NCBI GenBank assembly: GCA_917880885.1
Contig: OU862918.1
Span: forward strand, 30,341,988 to 30,405,987
Source: Limnephilus marmoratus
Taxonomy: Eukaryota > Arthropoda > Insecta > Trichoptera > Limnephilidae
Direction: 5' to 3'
Length of the DNA stretch: 64,000 bases
Positions 8,114-18,945 of the stretch are shown here, in pieces. The translations under genes and the position numbers were made by a program. Numbering within the stretch: position 1 is the stretch's first letter; each line of letters begins with the position of its first letter. Below the pieces are notes generated by a model, which was given only the letters and a program-made list of their open reading frames with translations, made no database searches and had not been told where the DNA came from.

Positions 8114-10694
8114 TGGCGACCAGCGCCAGCCCCAACCAAGTCAGTCGCCTTTTTGTTACCGACAGGTTAACCCGTACCCAATTTCTTATAGACACCGGCG
8201 CAGATCTCTGTGTGTTCCCACGACGCCTAGTCCAGGGATGCCCCACTAAAGCGACATACGAACTGGCAGCAGCAAATGGCAGCACAATCGCTACTTATGG
8301 CAGCCTAACGCTCAACCTGGATCTGGGATTGCGACGCGACTTTACTTGGAGCTTCGTCATTGCAGACGTCTCCAGGCCAATCATCGGGGCAGACTTTCTC
8401 GCCAAGTACGAGCTACTGGTGGATGTCCGAAATAAACGGCTGCTGGACCAGGTGACGAATTTGACCATCACGGGAAAACGAAGCGACAACAAGATCGCTT
8501 CCATTAAGACGGTCACAGGAACGTCCCCGTATCATAAGCTTCTTCAACAGTTTCCTGACATCACTCGCCCTGACGGTGCCAGGAGGGAAGTTCGTCACGC
8601 AACACTGCACCATATTAACACCACGCCAGGACCTCCAACAGTCGAACGCCCACGACGCCTTGCTCCTGACAAGTTACAACGCGCCAAGAAGGAGTTCGAG
8701 GCCATGGTCCGTCTCGGAATCGCTCGACCTTCCGAGAGCTCTTGGGCATCTCCCTTGCACATGGTACCCAAGAAGGACGACCAGTGGAGACCATGTGGCG
8801 ATTATAGAAGATTGAACGCCAGAACTATTCCGGACAGATACCCCGTTCGCCACATCCAAGATTTTGCACAGGCACTGAGCGGCACCAAGATCTTCTCAAC
8901 GATTGATCTGGTGCGGGCATATAATCAAATCCCTGTGGCTCCCGAGGACATTCCGAAAACAGCAATCACTACGCCATTCGGACTCTTCGAATTTCCGGTG
9001 ATGTCTTTTGGCCTCCGCAACGCAGCCCAGACCTTCCAACGCTTCATGGACGAGGTTACCAGAGGCTTAGATTTCTGTTACGCCTACATAGACGACATCC
9101 TTATTGCCTCAACGTCAGAGGAAGAGCACCTAGCCCACCTCAAGATATTATTCCAGCGCCTGCAGGAATATGGTGTTGTCATCAACGCCGCCAAATGCCA
9201 TTTCGGCCTGACTAAGGTCAAATTCCTAGGATACCTGGTGTCTGACGCTGGCACTTCACCCCTCCCAGATAAAGTGGAGGCCATCAACAACTACAGCCAA
9301 CCAGCTTCCATCAAGGATCTCCGCCGTTTCCTGGGAGCTATAAATTTTTATAAGAGATTCATCCCCAACGCCGCGAGGACACAAGCTCCACTCAATGACC
9401 TCCTAAAAGGGAACCAAAAAGGCAAACAACTCGTGTCTTGGACTGCCGAAACAGTAGAAGCTTTCAGCAAGTGCAAGGAAGCTCTGGCCCAGGCAACCCT
9501 GCTCGTTCACCCGAAGTGCGACGCCCCACTCTCTATCGTCAGCGACGCGTCTGATACTACAGCCGGTGCCGCACTCCACCAATTCGTCGCAGGTCACTGG
9601 AAGCCTCTAGCATTCTTTTCGAAGAAGTTTTCGGCAGCTGAAAAGAAATATGGCGCATACGACAGAGAACTACTAGCCATCTATCTCGCTGTGAAATACT
9701 TTCGTCATATGGTGGAAGGCAGGTCGTTCACCATATTTACAGACCATAAGCCTATCACGTTCGCCTTCCAACAAAAAGCAGACAAATGCTCACCAAGGCA
9801 ATTCCGCCACCTGGACTATATCAGCCAGTTCACAACTGACATCCGACACGTCTCCGGAAAAGACAACATCGTCGCGGATGCTCTCTCCAGGGTCGAGACG
9901 ATAGATACTCCTCTGGACTACGCAGCGCTGGCTGCTGACCAGATGTGCGACCCTGAACTGGAACAACACTTGCAGGGAAGTTCTAGCCTACAACTTAAAA
10001 AGATTAATATTCCGGGTACTGACGCGCATCTCTACTGTGACGTCTCAACTACCATAGCCAGACCCTTCGTCACGAAGAAGTTCAGACCTGCGGCATTCAA
10101 TGCGGTCCATCAGCTGGCTCACCCAGGAATTAAGGCCACGGTTAAGCTCATAACTCAACGTTATGTCTGGCCGGCCATTAAAGCTGAGACTATTAAGCTC
10201 GCACGCAATTGCCTTCAATGCCAACGAAGCAAGATTACACGGCACGTGTCAGCACCCCTGGGAGCCTTTCCCAGACTCTCCGCTAGATTCGAGCACGTCC
10301 ACATCGACATAATCGTCATGCCTTCTTCAGAAGGATGCCGATACTGTCTCACGTGCGTAGACAGATTCACGAGATGGCCAGAGGCTTTCCCGATCCCAGA
10401 CCAAGAGGCTGAAACAGTGGCGCGCGCTTTCTACAAGGGCTGGATTACAAGATTCGGCACTCCACTCCGCATTACTACGGACCAAGGGAGACAATTTGAG
10501 TCGAGGCTGTTCAGGCAGTTGAATCTCCTGGCAGGCACGACGCAAATCCATACAACTGCATACCACCCCGCAGCAAATGGCATGGTGGAACGATTTCATC
10601 GTCAACTGAAGGCAGCGATCAAGTGCCATCAGAATAACCGTTGGACGGAAACACTTCCCACCGTACTCATGGGAATCAGAGCAGCTTGGAGAGA
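7972..10694 (+). CDS. pol: Gypsy Pol: protease, RT, RNase H, integrase (5' part)
   Basis: The frame is open from 7,972 and overlaps the end of gag by 142 bp in the -1 frame, so Pol is probably made by -1 frameshifting; the first codon (TTG) is not a real start. In order: aspartic protease F-L-I-D-T-G-A-D (about residue 71); RT with the catalytic Y-I-D-D (about 374); RNase H S-D-A-S-D (about 523); integrase H-H-C-C zinc finger (about 712-747); and the D,D-E core with H-I-D, T-T-D-Q-G and V-E-R-F. No internal stops. The frame runs into the inserted LINE after G-I-R-A-A-W-R-D and ends there by chance at 10,752. The rest resumes at about 13,419. Confidence 0.92.
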
Positions 10695-10997
10695 TTTTTA
10701 TTTATTTATTTGCAAAAACAGCATAAAACCAATACATTGCAAAAGCGGTTAGAAAATATACATAATAAATACATTTAAAGTAAAACATTTAGTTAAAACA
10801 TAAGTGTTATTTCACGCTTAAAATCGTTGTAGGAAATGTGGAAAATATCCACATTTCCTGCGAGGCAGTTAATTAACCTAGTGAGTCTTCCCAGGGGCAT
10901 CACCATTGGTAAGTTAGTTCTGCATATGGGAAGAATCAAAAGTCTGTGTTGGCGACCTCGCGTGAAATTATCCGGTACATAGAATCCTATTTCAGCC

Positions 10998-11560
10998 CGT
11001 TAAGTGCGGCTCTGTCACAAATTTCTTGAAAATGTGAATGGGAAACATTGTTTCAGTTTCTGAGTCTGCTGAGGCATCGCCAAGAAAATATTTCAAATAT
11101 TTGAAGTTAATTTTCATAGATTCATGAAAGGATTGCAATCTTTAGAGCACAGGCGTCGGGTGGGAATGCTATCCTTATTCTACCAATATTTTAATGGAAG
11201 ATGCTTTAAGGAACTAGCGTCATTGATCCCTTCGGCACCGGTACATAGTCGGAAACACGCCAAACGCGCGCCAAACATATGTACACGGTTGACATTTGTC
11301 ACATGAGAACGGGGTCGCTTGTTCCACTCGTTCTTGAGTTCAACAGCTCGGCTATGGAACGATTTGCGGGCCTCTGTGTTTCCTCCTTTCTACAACATGG
11401 GTCTCTTCAAGACCAATGCTCATTCCTACCTCTCCTCAAAAAGACCCTCCACACCTCATCTCAGATGACATAGGCCCTGAGGAAAATTATTTTCTTCAGG
11501 GTCTCGTGTGTGGAGTTAAAAATATAAAACGTTCTATATAATATAAAAAGTTCTTTTTTT
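10998..11560 (+). mobile_element. LINE-B 3' fragment embedded in LINE-A
   Basis: From about 11,120 the plus strand encodes the RT C-terminal part also found at 44.5 and 46.8 kb: Q-S-L-E-H-R-R-R-V-G-M-L, S-A-P-V-H-S-R, then H-M-R-T-G in a shifted frame. It ends with the two-tier hairpin tail (11,440-11,515). One frameshift lies near 11,280. The first ~120 bp (10,998-11,120) is not recognised. Confidence 0.7.
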
Positions 11561-11663
11561 ATTTTATTTTATTTATTTATTTGCAAAAACAGCATAAAAC
11601 CAATACATTGCAAAAGCGGTTAGAAAATATACATAATAAATACATTTAAAGTAAAACATTTAG

Positions 11664-13418
11664 TTAAAACATAAGTGTTATTTCACGCTTAAAATCGTTG
11701 TAGGAAATGTGGAAAATATCCACATTTCCTGCGAGGCAGTTAATTAACCTAGTGAGTCTTCCCAGGGGCATCACCATTGGTAAGTTAGTTCTGCATCTGG
11801 GAAGAATCAAAAGTCTGTGTTGGCGACCTCGCGTGAAATTATCCGGTACATAGAATCCTATTTCAGCCAGAGTATCTGGTACCGATATAAAACCATTTAG
11901 AAGCTTTTAAGCCATCAGCAGTAATGCGACATCTCTTCTGGAACTAAGGCTGCAGATACCCAGCATTCCCGAGATAAATGCTGTTGGAAACAGCCATGGG
12001 TAAAAACCTAACTCTCTTATATAGAGGTATCGTAAAAATTTCTTTTGTATTTTCTCGACCATTAGTACATAGACGATGTCCTCTGGCCCCCATATCTGAG
12101 ATCCACTCTCGAGAATGCTACGCACCAAGCTAAAGTAAAGCAGCCTTATAACTGTAAGGTTGGTCAATTCCTTAGAATTGTGTATGACAAAACCCAACAT
12201 CTTTGTGGCTGATTTACAAATCTTTTCAATGTGAGCATGAAATGTTAAGCGAGCGTCATACACAATTCCTAAGTCCTTGCAAGTCACCACGTGTTTCAAA
12301 GACGTGTCTTTCATTTTATAATTAAAGTATATGGTTTTTTGTGACCTCGTAAAACACAAAACTGAACACTTTTGGAAGTTAAATTCGAGTTTATTATCGA
12401 TACTCCAGTCAATAATTGAATTTATATCTTCCTGGAGTTTTCGACAGTCTTCTAATGATTTTATTCTCAGAAAGAGTTTAATGTCATCTGCAAAAAGTAA
12501 AAAACGGACAAATTTGATTTTTCCCCGAATATTGTTAATAAAAATTAGAAACAATAAGGGTCCTAAATTGGATCCCTGTGGCACACCAGAGTTTGTATGA
12601 TACGTGTTAGAGTTAAACTCACCATAGGACACGAATTGTTCCCTTTCGTTCAAATAATTACTAAAGAGTTTTAGTAAGTTGTCGGAAAAACCAATTTCTT
12701 CAAGCCTACTTAGGAGCACTAAGTGATCCACCTTATCGAAAGCCTTCGCAAAGTCATGGTATGACGTATCAACCTGCTCATTGTTATCGAGTGCTCTCGC
12801 TATGTAATCTGTAAAAACCATTAAATTTGTAGTAGTTGATCGGCCACGTCTAAATCCATGTTGTTGATCGATCAAGAATGGTTCAACTTTGGCGTAAACA
12901 TATTTATGGATAATTATTTCTAATAACTTGGCGGGTGCGGAAAGAATCGCTATAGGACGGTAGTTGGTTGCTTGACACTTGTCACCATCTTTATGTAAGG
13001 GGGTGACTTTCGACAGCTTCCATAATTTAGGAAAAATTCCGTTTTTAATGGTAAGATTAAATAAATGTAGAAGTGGCTTACATAGTGGTTCAGAACATCC
13101 CTTAATGACAAAGGGTGGAATTAAATCAGGACCAAACGATGTTTTTGGTTTCAATTTTTTAACTGCTAAGCTGAAATCCACGGTATTAACGTTTTCAATT
13201 GAGATATTTTGAGCATTTCTTAATCCAATCTGTCCCGGCACGTATGATTCAAAATCAACTTTTTCCTGATTATATACAGATTGAAAATACTTTGCGAAAG
13301 CTTCCGGTATGTCGGTTCCTTTGTAAGTGCAATCATTTAGGATAATATGACTTAAGAGGTCTCTATCGTGTTTCTTATCAGAAACATATTTCCAGAATGA
13401 CTTCGGATCGTGTTTCAC
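11664..13418 (-). pseudogene. LINE-A reverse transcriptase (CR1/Jockey group), one in-frame stop
   Basis: The minus frame runs 503 codons from 13,418 to a TAA at 11,904-11,906, then stays open in the same frame to TAA at 11,664-11,666. RT motifs are in order: G-P-D-L-I-P-P, N-Y-R-P-I-A-I-L-S, H-G-F-R-R-G-R-S, D-F-A-K-A-F-D-K-V, G-V-P-Q-G-S-N-L-G-P and catalytic F-A-D-D. The region after the stop has the usual LINE C-terminal segment (D-F-K-R-E-I). The endonuclease and ORF1 are missing through 5' truncation. A single nonsense codon makes this otherwise a well-preserved RT. Confidence 0.85.
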
Positions 13419-13951
13419 ATGATCTCGCTACAACCTCAGCCGAGCTAGTATACGGCGAACCGCTCCGATTACCCGGCGAATTCCTATGTAAAACACGACC
13501 TAATGTGAACGACGATACTGGAAGTTTCCTCAAGGAACTACGGAAACATTTCAACGAGCTGAGACCAGTTGAAGGTACCCGCCATGGTGATGGACATCAT
13601 TTCGTCTTCCAAAATCTTCCCACAGCTTCTCACGTCTTTCTGAGGGACGACACAGTCAAGAGCCCGCTTCAACAACCCTACAGCGGCCCTCATAAAGTCG
13701 TTCGTCGGCACGAACGAACATATACCATACTGGTAAAAGGGAAGGAAATCACCGTGAGCATCGACCGCCTCAAACCAGCATACATTGCTCAAGATCTTGA
13801 GAGTTTCACATCACACTCACAAACCGCATCAGAGTCACCAGCCGCCACATCACAACCAACCATTCCGTTGTTCGATGGCAGTCAGGATCGGACACACACA
13901 ACCACTCGTTCTGGAAGGCGGGTTCGATTTCCCGATCACCTCGGTATCTGA
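13419..13951 (+). CDS. pol: Gypsy Pol, 3' part (integrase C-terminus)
   Basis: Pol resumes after the inserted LINE with D-L-A-T-T-S-A-E-L-V-Y-G, the normal continuation of the integrase core, and ends at TGA 13,949-13,951. The segment includes the P-Y-S-G-P-H-K-V and I-D-R-L-K-P-A motifs of gypsy integrase C-termini. There is no chromodomain. Without the insert the frame would be continuous, so this looks like a once-complete pol. Confidence 0.85.
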
Positions 13952-13987
13952 CTATTCCTCTTTCCACCGCAGCCATGTCTGCGTTGT

Positions 13988-14002
13988 CTGGGGAGGGAGT
14001 CC
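13988..14002 (+). other. Polypurine tract before 3' LTR
   Basis: TGGGGAGGGAG (13,989-13,999) immediately precedes the LTR, the expected place for the plus-strand primer of reverse transcription. Confidence 0.6.
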
Positions 14003-14512
14003 TGTAGCAACCACGCACTGTTGCTACGTCACGTGTTGGATTACGCCCGAAACGTATCGATATTTCCAGAGGCGTCGCCGGTGTTCAATTGTATGCGAGC
14101 GAAATTACTAGAGAAATAGTTCTGCCACCTAAGCGAAAGAGCTAGAACGTACGGCTGTACCGTTCAAGTGCCCGCAGAAGGTTCGGGTGATATCTCGCCT
14201 TTAAGTGAATTCACCCGGCGTTACCTACCGTCATTGAATCTACTTGCCGGGCCGGCAGAGTATAAAAGCAAGTGCGAGCCGCATACGGCTCAGTCTTAAG
14301 TCTAGTATTCATTCAACTTACCACGGAGCAGTTGCCTCGTCTATCCGCGATCAACCTTGACCCAGTGTGTACTATTGATATCGTAAAATTGTACGCTAAC
14401 CGTTTATTGTGCTCACGTATTATAATTATTGTGTGGACTCATTAAAGGCTATTATTACACGCAAACTCGTTTCCTTCATTCAATCATCAGCCACGACACT
14501 TGAGTACCCACA
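14003..14512 (+). repeat. 3' LTR
   Basis: 510 bp, TG...CA. It has 26 bp (GTGTTGGATTACGCCCGAAA...) after the first CGTCAC that the 5' LTR lacks. TATAAAA is at 14,261-14,267. Confidence 0.9.
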
Positions 14513-14643
14513 TGTTTATTTACTCTCACTGCACAATATTTAATTGCATGCAGTGATTAAGTAAACTATAATTTTATTTGTCTAATTAAACGAAAATAAT
14601 TATCTTCTTTTCACTATTTTAATAAAATTATCAACGTGTTATA

Positions 14644-15541
14644 CGAGAGTCAGTCAAAAAGTAATTTTCTACTTAAATAATGTTAGTTATGTGAAAATTT
14701 TTAAATTGGTGCTATTCCTCAAACCTTCTTCTACAATCTGCTGCAGTAGTAACTTTTTGCGTCAACAGGTAGCAGCACTGGCCGACATTGATGTTCGTAT
14801 TAGACAGCGTTCTTGTCATTTATTCTTGACTGTAGTACGTAAAACGCCCATTCGCAATCATGAAATACTGAAAAATGCCTAACAGTGGATGTCAACACTT
14901 TAAGACAATGGGTTCGTCGCTGTAAAGAAGTTGAAGGACGAAAGCGGAGCGGCAGGCTGTTGGTAACTGCACGCAACATTGAGCGAGTTGATGATATCAT
15001 TCGTGGTGACCTCAGATAAAAAAAAATGTCGCATTCTCTGCCTCAGTAAAGGCAGTGTGATAGCGATTATTCGCAAACTGATTATTCAATAAAATATTGT
15101 GTAATGTGGGTACCAAGAAAGTTAAACGGCCAGAATAAAGAAACAAGAAAAACAATAGCCTCACATCACTTGCAGCGCTTAGTTTCTGGAAAAATTGTGA
15201 CAGGTGACGAAATATGGGTTCATTTTTTTGAACCTGAATCAAAGAGGCAGTCAATGAAATGGCATCACACAAACTCACCAAGGACAAAAAAATTCAAAAC
15301 TGTGTGATAGGCGGGAAAAGTTATGGCTATGGTGTTCTGGATGTGACCGTGCTTTTTACAACACTGTGATCGTGCCCTTGTTAAAGATGGACCAAACTGT
15401 GGAAATTGGCGGATACTATATTGAACAGTAACAAATTAATTGTCAATGGTATGGTTTTCAACCCATGAAATTGCAATTTTTTAATTCTTGACAATTAAAG
15501 GAGATGAAAAATAGGTGGCATTACTTTTTGACTGACCCTAG
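14644..15541 (+). mobile_element. Mariner fossil (about 900 bp)
   Basis: Inverted ends GAGTCAGTCAAAAAGTAAT-like at 14,646 and, inverted, at about 15,520-15,541, with TA on both sides (14,642-14,643 and 15,542-15,543). Internal frames carry mariner transposase remnants: T-G-D-E-I-W-V-H-F-F-E-P-E-S-K-R (around 15,204-15,250), which holds the first catalytic Asp, and K-W-H-H-T-N-S-P. There are several stops and it is shorter than the usual ~1.3 kb. Inactive. Lies in the protease intron. Confidence 0.85.
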
Positions 15542-15900
15542 TAATATAATTTCGTCGTTGCCCATGCAAAATCCCTCCAATTTGTAATAATGCAATCTAA
15601 CTCGTATAAGAGTTTGAGACAAACTGAGAAGAATATTTATTTCTCTTTCCAACAAAAAATAAATCACATTATAGAAAACCTTTTTAGAAAATCCCGCATT
15701 ATAGAAAAAATATTAAATATATTTTTATAATGTATGGACGCACAGATCGTATTTGTCCTTCAGAAGCTTAAATGCAATATGTTTGTATCTAATACCCCTC
15801 CGAGGCTCGAGGAGTTAATACACCTACAACCTTGTGATTCACGGTAGTTATAATATTGTAAGAAATAACTGACCTGAATTATTTTTAATGATTGAAAAAA
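15542..15900. other. Intronic spacer
   Basis: AT-rich DNA between the mariner fossil and the signal-peptide exon. Nothing recognised. Confidence 0.5.
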
Positions 15901-15907
15901 GCAATAC

Positions 15908-15953
15908 CTGCTGACACCACCAAGAGCACCACCAATGCTATTAGACGAAACAT
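15908..15953 (-). CDS. Serine protease, signal-peptide exon
   Basis: Minus-strand first coding exon: ATG at 15,953-15,951 and 46 nt encoding M-F-R-L-I-A-L-V-V-L-L-V-V-S-A plus one base, then a GTATTG donor (opposite 15,907-15,902). The peptide is a classical secretory signal. The leftover G joins the TT that starts the exon at 3,208-3,367 to make Val, so the phase is right. The three exons give signal peptide, short propeptide and I-I-G-G activation site in the correct order. The link is inferred across about 12.5 kb of intron; another protease first exon elsewhere is the main alternative. Confidence 0.75.
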
Positions 15954-15959
15954 GATGAT

Positions 15960-15996
15960 ACTGTTAATGTCCTTCTTGGTGATTGTCTTTTTATAC
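15960..15996 (-). promoter_or_regulatory. Protease promoter: TATA box and CAGT initiator
   Basis: On the minus strand TATAAAA (complement of 15,989-15,995) lies about 32 bp upstream of a CAGT initiator (A at 15,962), which lies only 9 bp upstream of the ATG. Spacing and strand match the signal-peptide exon. Confidence 0.65.
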
Positions 15997-16015
15997 GGAG
16001 TCAAAAATTATACAT

Positions 16016-16046
16016 TTATATATAATATATATATATATATATATAA
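16016..16046. repeat. AT dinucleotide microsatellite
   Basis: A TATATA run upstream of the protease promoter. Confidence 0.8.
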
Positions 16047-16244
16047 TTTGTACCCGGTTTTCCATCGCATATCTCGATTTCAATATCCATCCAGAGCCGC
16101 ATCGTTATGTCAAATCAATATTATTAATATTATTTAATTTTTTTGTTCCTTATTTTCTCAATAAACTCTGAGTCAGGCTGGTATTCGATTTTTTTGGGCT
16201 TATAATTTCTCTAGCTTCTGTAGCAGGATGGTAGCAGAATGATG

Positions 16245-16480
16245 ACAAAAATAATAATAATATATATCTTTATTGAACAAAAATTTAAAGATTTATAACT
16301 ACAAAAAAAAGTATACCTACAATAGTTTAAAAGTTGCATAAGTACAAAACTTAATAATGGAAAACAATATACCTATATGTAAACAATAGGTACTTAAAGA
16401 ATAGAGAAGAAAGAATAGATTATAATTATAAACGTAGGTTTCTAGTAACCTGCCTCACTAGGCTAGCCAGTGTTGACGCA
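16245..16480 (-). repeat. LINE 3' UTR-like tail, minus orientation
   Basis: Plus-strand ATAATAATAATATATATC is a tail in reverse. About 190 bp further is a CCTGCCTCACTAGGC...GTGTTGACGC hairpin-like motif that recurs near 22,790 and 60,537, both at or near LINE remains. No coding part kept. Confidence 0.4.
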
Positions 16481-16489
16481 GTAATTTTA

Positions 16490-16672
16490 CGTCAATTTAT
16501 AATTATGTGAACATACCTACACCTATATAATATATATAGGTGTAGGTATGTATATAATGTATATAACATACGCACAATAGATTTTACGCCAATTTATAAT
16601 TATGTGAATAATATATATATGTGTAGGTATGTATATATGTATATAACATACGCACAATAGATTGGTTGCATT
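16490..16672. repeat. Two-unit tandem repeat of about 97 bp
   Basis: CAATTTATAATTATGTGAA starts at 16,493 and 16,590, and each unit ends with ACATACGCACAATAGATT. The first unit has an internal palindrome ACACCTATATAATATATATAGGTGT. Confidence 0.7.
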
Positions 16673-16699
16673 AATAATAACAATAACATTGGTACAAGA

Positions 16700-17157
16700 A
16701 TAACAGCATTGGTTCATTACTAATTTCGAATTTGGGTGAGTGCACCGGTAAATGCCCTATCATTATTTAAAAAAAACACATTGAATTTTTTTTTATAGCA
16801 GAAGTGGTAAAAATGACCGTTTAAAACAATATTTGCGGTTGTTTCGTAAAATAATGACAGTAGATACGCATTGGGTAATTCCCTTATTTTTTTCCCAATG
16901 GTATTTAGGTGAGTAACTTTTAAAGCGGTTAATATTTTGTTTGTTTGTTTTTTGTTGTAGTTGTTACTCAGCTTTGAGTCTTTTTTATAGGTTCATAAAA
17001 CATTACAATAAAAAAAGAGAACTTGTTTTTCTACATTCATTCACTTTATTTTATTTCGTAACGTATATCTAATCAGCTTTTAAACTATATGTCACAAATT
17101 TATCATTGTTCTTCTTCTTAAACTACTTACAATATTATTTCATTAACTTCGCTACTT
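16700..17157. other. AT-rich stretch
   Basis: No feature recognised on either strand. Confidence 0.5.
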
Positions 17158-17307
17158 ACATTTTGTTTTTTAAAGAGTTTTATTAAATGTACATTTGTTA
17201 CTTAAATTCTGCTCGTGAATGATACGGTTGTATCGAAACCGGTCGCGGAAAAATTAAATTTAAGTAACAAATGTACATTTAATAAAACTCTTTAAAAAAC
17301 AAAATGT
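17158..17307. mobile_element. Perfect 51-bp inverted repeat with hammerhead-like loop
   Basis: Arms 17,158-17,208 and 17,257-17,307 are perfectly complementary over 51 bp. The 48-bp interior is almost exactly one hammerhead-like fold. Probably the terminal hairpin of a PLE-type element; no protein fragment is attached. Confidence 0.65.
17207..17250 (+). ncRNA. Hammerhead-like ribozyme, degenerate core
   Basis: Stem I UUCUGC/GCGGAA (17,207-17,212 and 17,245-17,250), stem II GAUAC/GUAUC with loop GGUU, GAAA, stem III ACC/GGU and C17244 all fit. The core reads UCGUGAA instead of CUGANGA, so it is probably inactive. Stem conservation with a mutated core suggests decay. Confidence 0.55.
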
Positions 17308-17504
17308 CTAGAAATTGTTACATAGTTAATGCCCAAGAAATACAAAAAATTATTCGCTACTTACATTTTTTTTTTTTAATTTTAAATATATTTTTTTTAT
17401 TTTTTTATTTTTTTTATTTTTTATTAGTATCTATAGTAAAATTTGTACATAATGTATTTATTAATTATATTATATTAAGGTATTATAAAGTACATTATTT
17501 TATT

Positions 17505-18945
17505 TTTTTTCACAGTCCTCATCACTAGGGTTTCCTGTTCTGAGGCGGCCTGTAGTTTTTCCACATTTGTGTTTAGTATCCAGTTGTCTTTACATGGTCT
17601 TCAGTATGTTTGATAGTTCATTTTCACTTTGTTCTCTCAACCATATTTTTACTTTTGTTTTAAATTTATTTATTTCTGTTTTTTTTTTGTTTGAGTTGGT
17701 AGAGCGTTGTATAGTTTTGACGCATTGAATTTCATATTTCTTTGTCCAAAAGATGTTTTCAAACTGGCTGTAGCTAGAATAGTTTGGTTTATTGCCCTGG
17801 TTGTGTATCTATGTTGGACAGTGGAGTATTCTGATATGTTTTTTTTATTTTAAATAAAATATTTTTTGCATAAAGTTTTTGTAAGTTGTAGACTTGAAAG
17901 CTTTGAAACAATTCTTCTGTCGGAGTTCTAACCGGTAATTTCAAAATTGTCTTTAGTACTCCTTTTTGGGCTATATTGAGCCGGTCCATGTGAGTGCTCA
18001 AGGCAGATCCCCATCCAGTTATCCCGTACTCTATTTGTGATTGACATAAAGCGTAGTACACTTTCTTAATGTCGTTTATGTTGAGGATGTTACGGATGGC
18101 TCTAAAGAAGTAAATGTACCTGGTCAGTTTTTTTGTGATAACTTCAATGTGTGCGTTCCATCGGAGATTATCATCAATTTCAATACCAAGATATTTGATA
18201 CTTTTAAAGTGTGCTATGGTAGGACAGTGGCATGATAAGCCTTGATTTTGATAGTTTTCTTGGCATGTATGTAATTTAAGATTAAAGTCATCCTCTGGCT
18301 GTCCTCTGGCTGTTATAGAAAATTTCAGATATTTTGTTTTATTGACATTAAGTGTAAGGGAATTTCTCTTAAGCCAGTTTTGCAGTAGACCAAGTCCATG
18401 TTCCGCTTCTTTGTAGGTACTTCTCCAATCTTTTTCGTTGAATACAATTAATGTATCGTCAGCAAAGCTTATGATTTTTCCTCTCGTTCCTAAGCTACCG
18501 ATATCATTTATGTACATATATTAGAAATAGTATCGGTCCTAGTACGCTTCCTTGCGGTACTCCATGGTTGATTAGGAGAGGTTTGCTTTTTTTCTTGTTA
18601 ATTTGAACGTTTTGTGTACGCTCCATCATATAGCTTTTTAATAAGTTTAGAGTTCTATTTGACATACCAATTTTTGAAAGTTTTGCAAAAAGGATTTTGT
18701 GATCTATTGTATCAAATGCCTTTTGTAAGTCTATGAAGATTGCCAGTGTTTTTTCTCCTCTGTCTAAACTTTTTATGATCATATCTGTAAAAGTAAATAT
18801 ATTTTATTATAGATAAATAAATAAAAAAAAATAAAAAAAAGTTTCTATGGCGTCACCAGTACTTAGATTCTCCCTAAATCCATACTGTGTTTCTGATAAT
18901 ATTTTATTTTCTTCTAAGTAGGATAGGACAACATTAGTTTTCATT
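17505..18945 (-). pseudogene. LINE reverse transcriptase fossil
   Basis: Minus strand, 5' to 3': S-E-T-Q-Y-G-F-R-E-N-L-S (about 18,880), a 60-bp A-rich insertion near 18,785-18,845, D-L-Q-K-A-F-D-T-I-D-H, G-V-P-Q-G-S-V-L-G-P-I-L-F-L-I-Y (frameshift at about 18,510), catalytic F-A-D-D, Y-L-G-I-E-I-D-D-N, then F-G-Q-R-N-M-K-F-N near 17,745. The two longest pieces are 92 and 242 codons. It is a non-LTR RT of the CR1/Jockey group, judged by motifs. ORF1 and endonuclease are absent. Confidence 0.8.

Larger units (their letters stand above)
10695..13418 (-). mobile_element. LINE (LINE-A) inserted in integrase, with an embedded second LINE
   Basis: Minus-strand non-LTR retrotransposon interrupting pol. 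It is 5'-truncated at the right-hand junction (about 13,418) and ends at the left with a TAAA-type tail (10,695-10,711). GAT occurs at both junctions and may be the target duplication. The last ~303 bp of the element occur twice in the same orientation (10,695-10,997 and 11,565-11,867), and between them lies a plus-strand fragment of another LINE (10,998-11,560). Confidence 0.8.
6603..14512 (+). mobile_element. Ty3/gypsy LTR retrotransposon, CsRn1-like, with nested insertion
   Basis: Two LTRs (6,603-7,086 and 14,003-14,512) begin TGTAGCAACCACGCA and end in CA. TGTT flanks the element on both sides (6,599-6,602 and 14,513-14,516), a 4-bp target duplication. Between them lie a primer-binding-site-like sequence, gag, and pol in the order protease, RT, RNase H, integrase, then a purine-rich tract before the 3' LTR. 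Pol is broken by a LINE insertion (10,695 to about 13,418). No envelope gene. The LTRs differ by about two substitutions and one 26-bp indel, so the insertion is recent. It sits in the first intron of the protease gene, antisense to it. Confidence 0.92.

Noticed and set aside
14030..14062. CCCGAAACGTATCG in the 3' LTR as a hammerhead piece
   Set aside because: GAAAC is present but there is no CUGANGA and no stem II; chance similarity.
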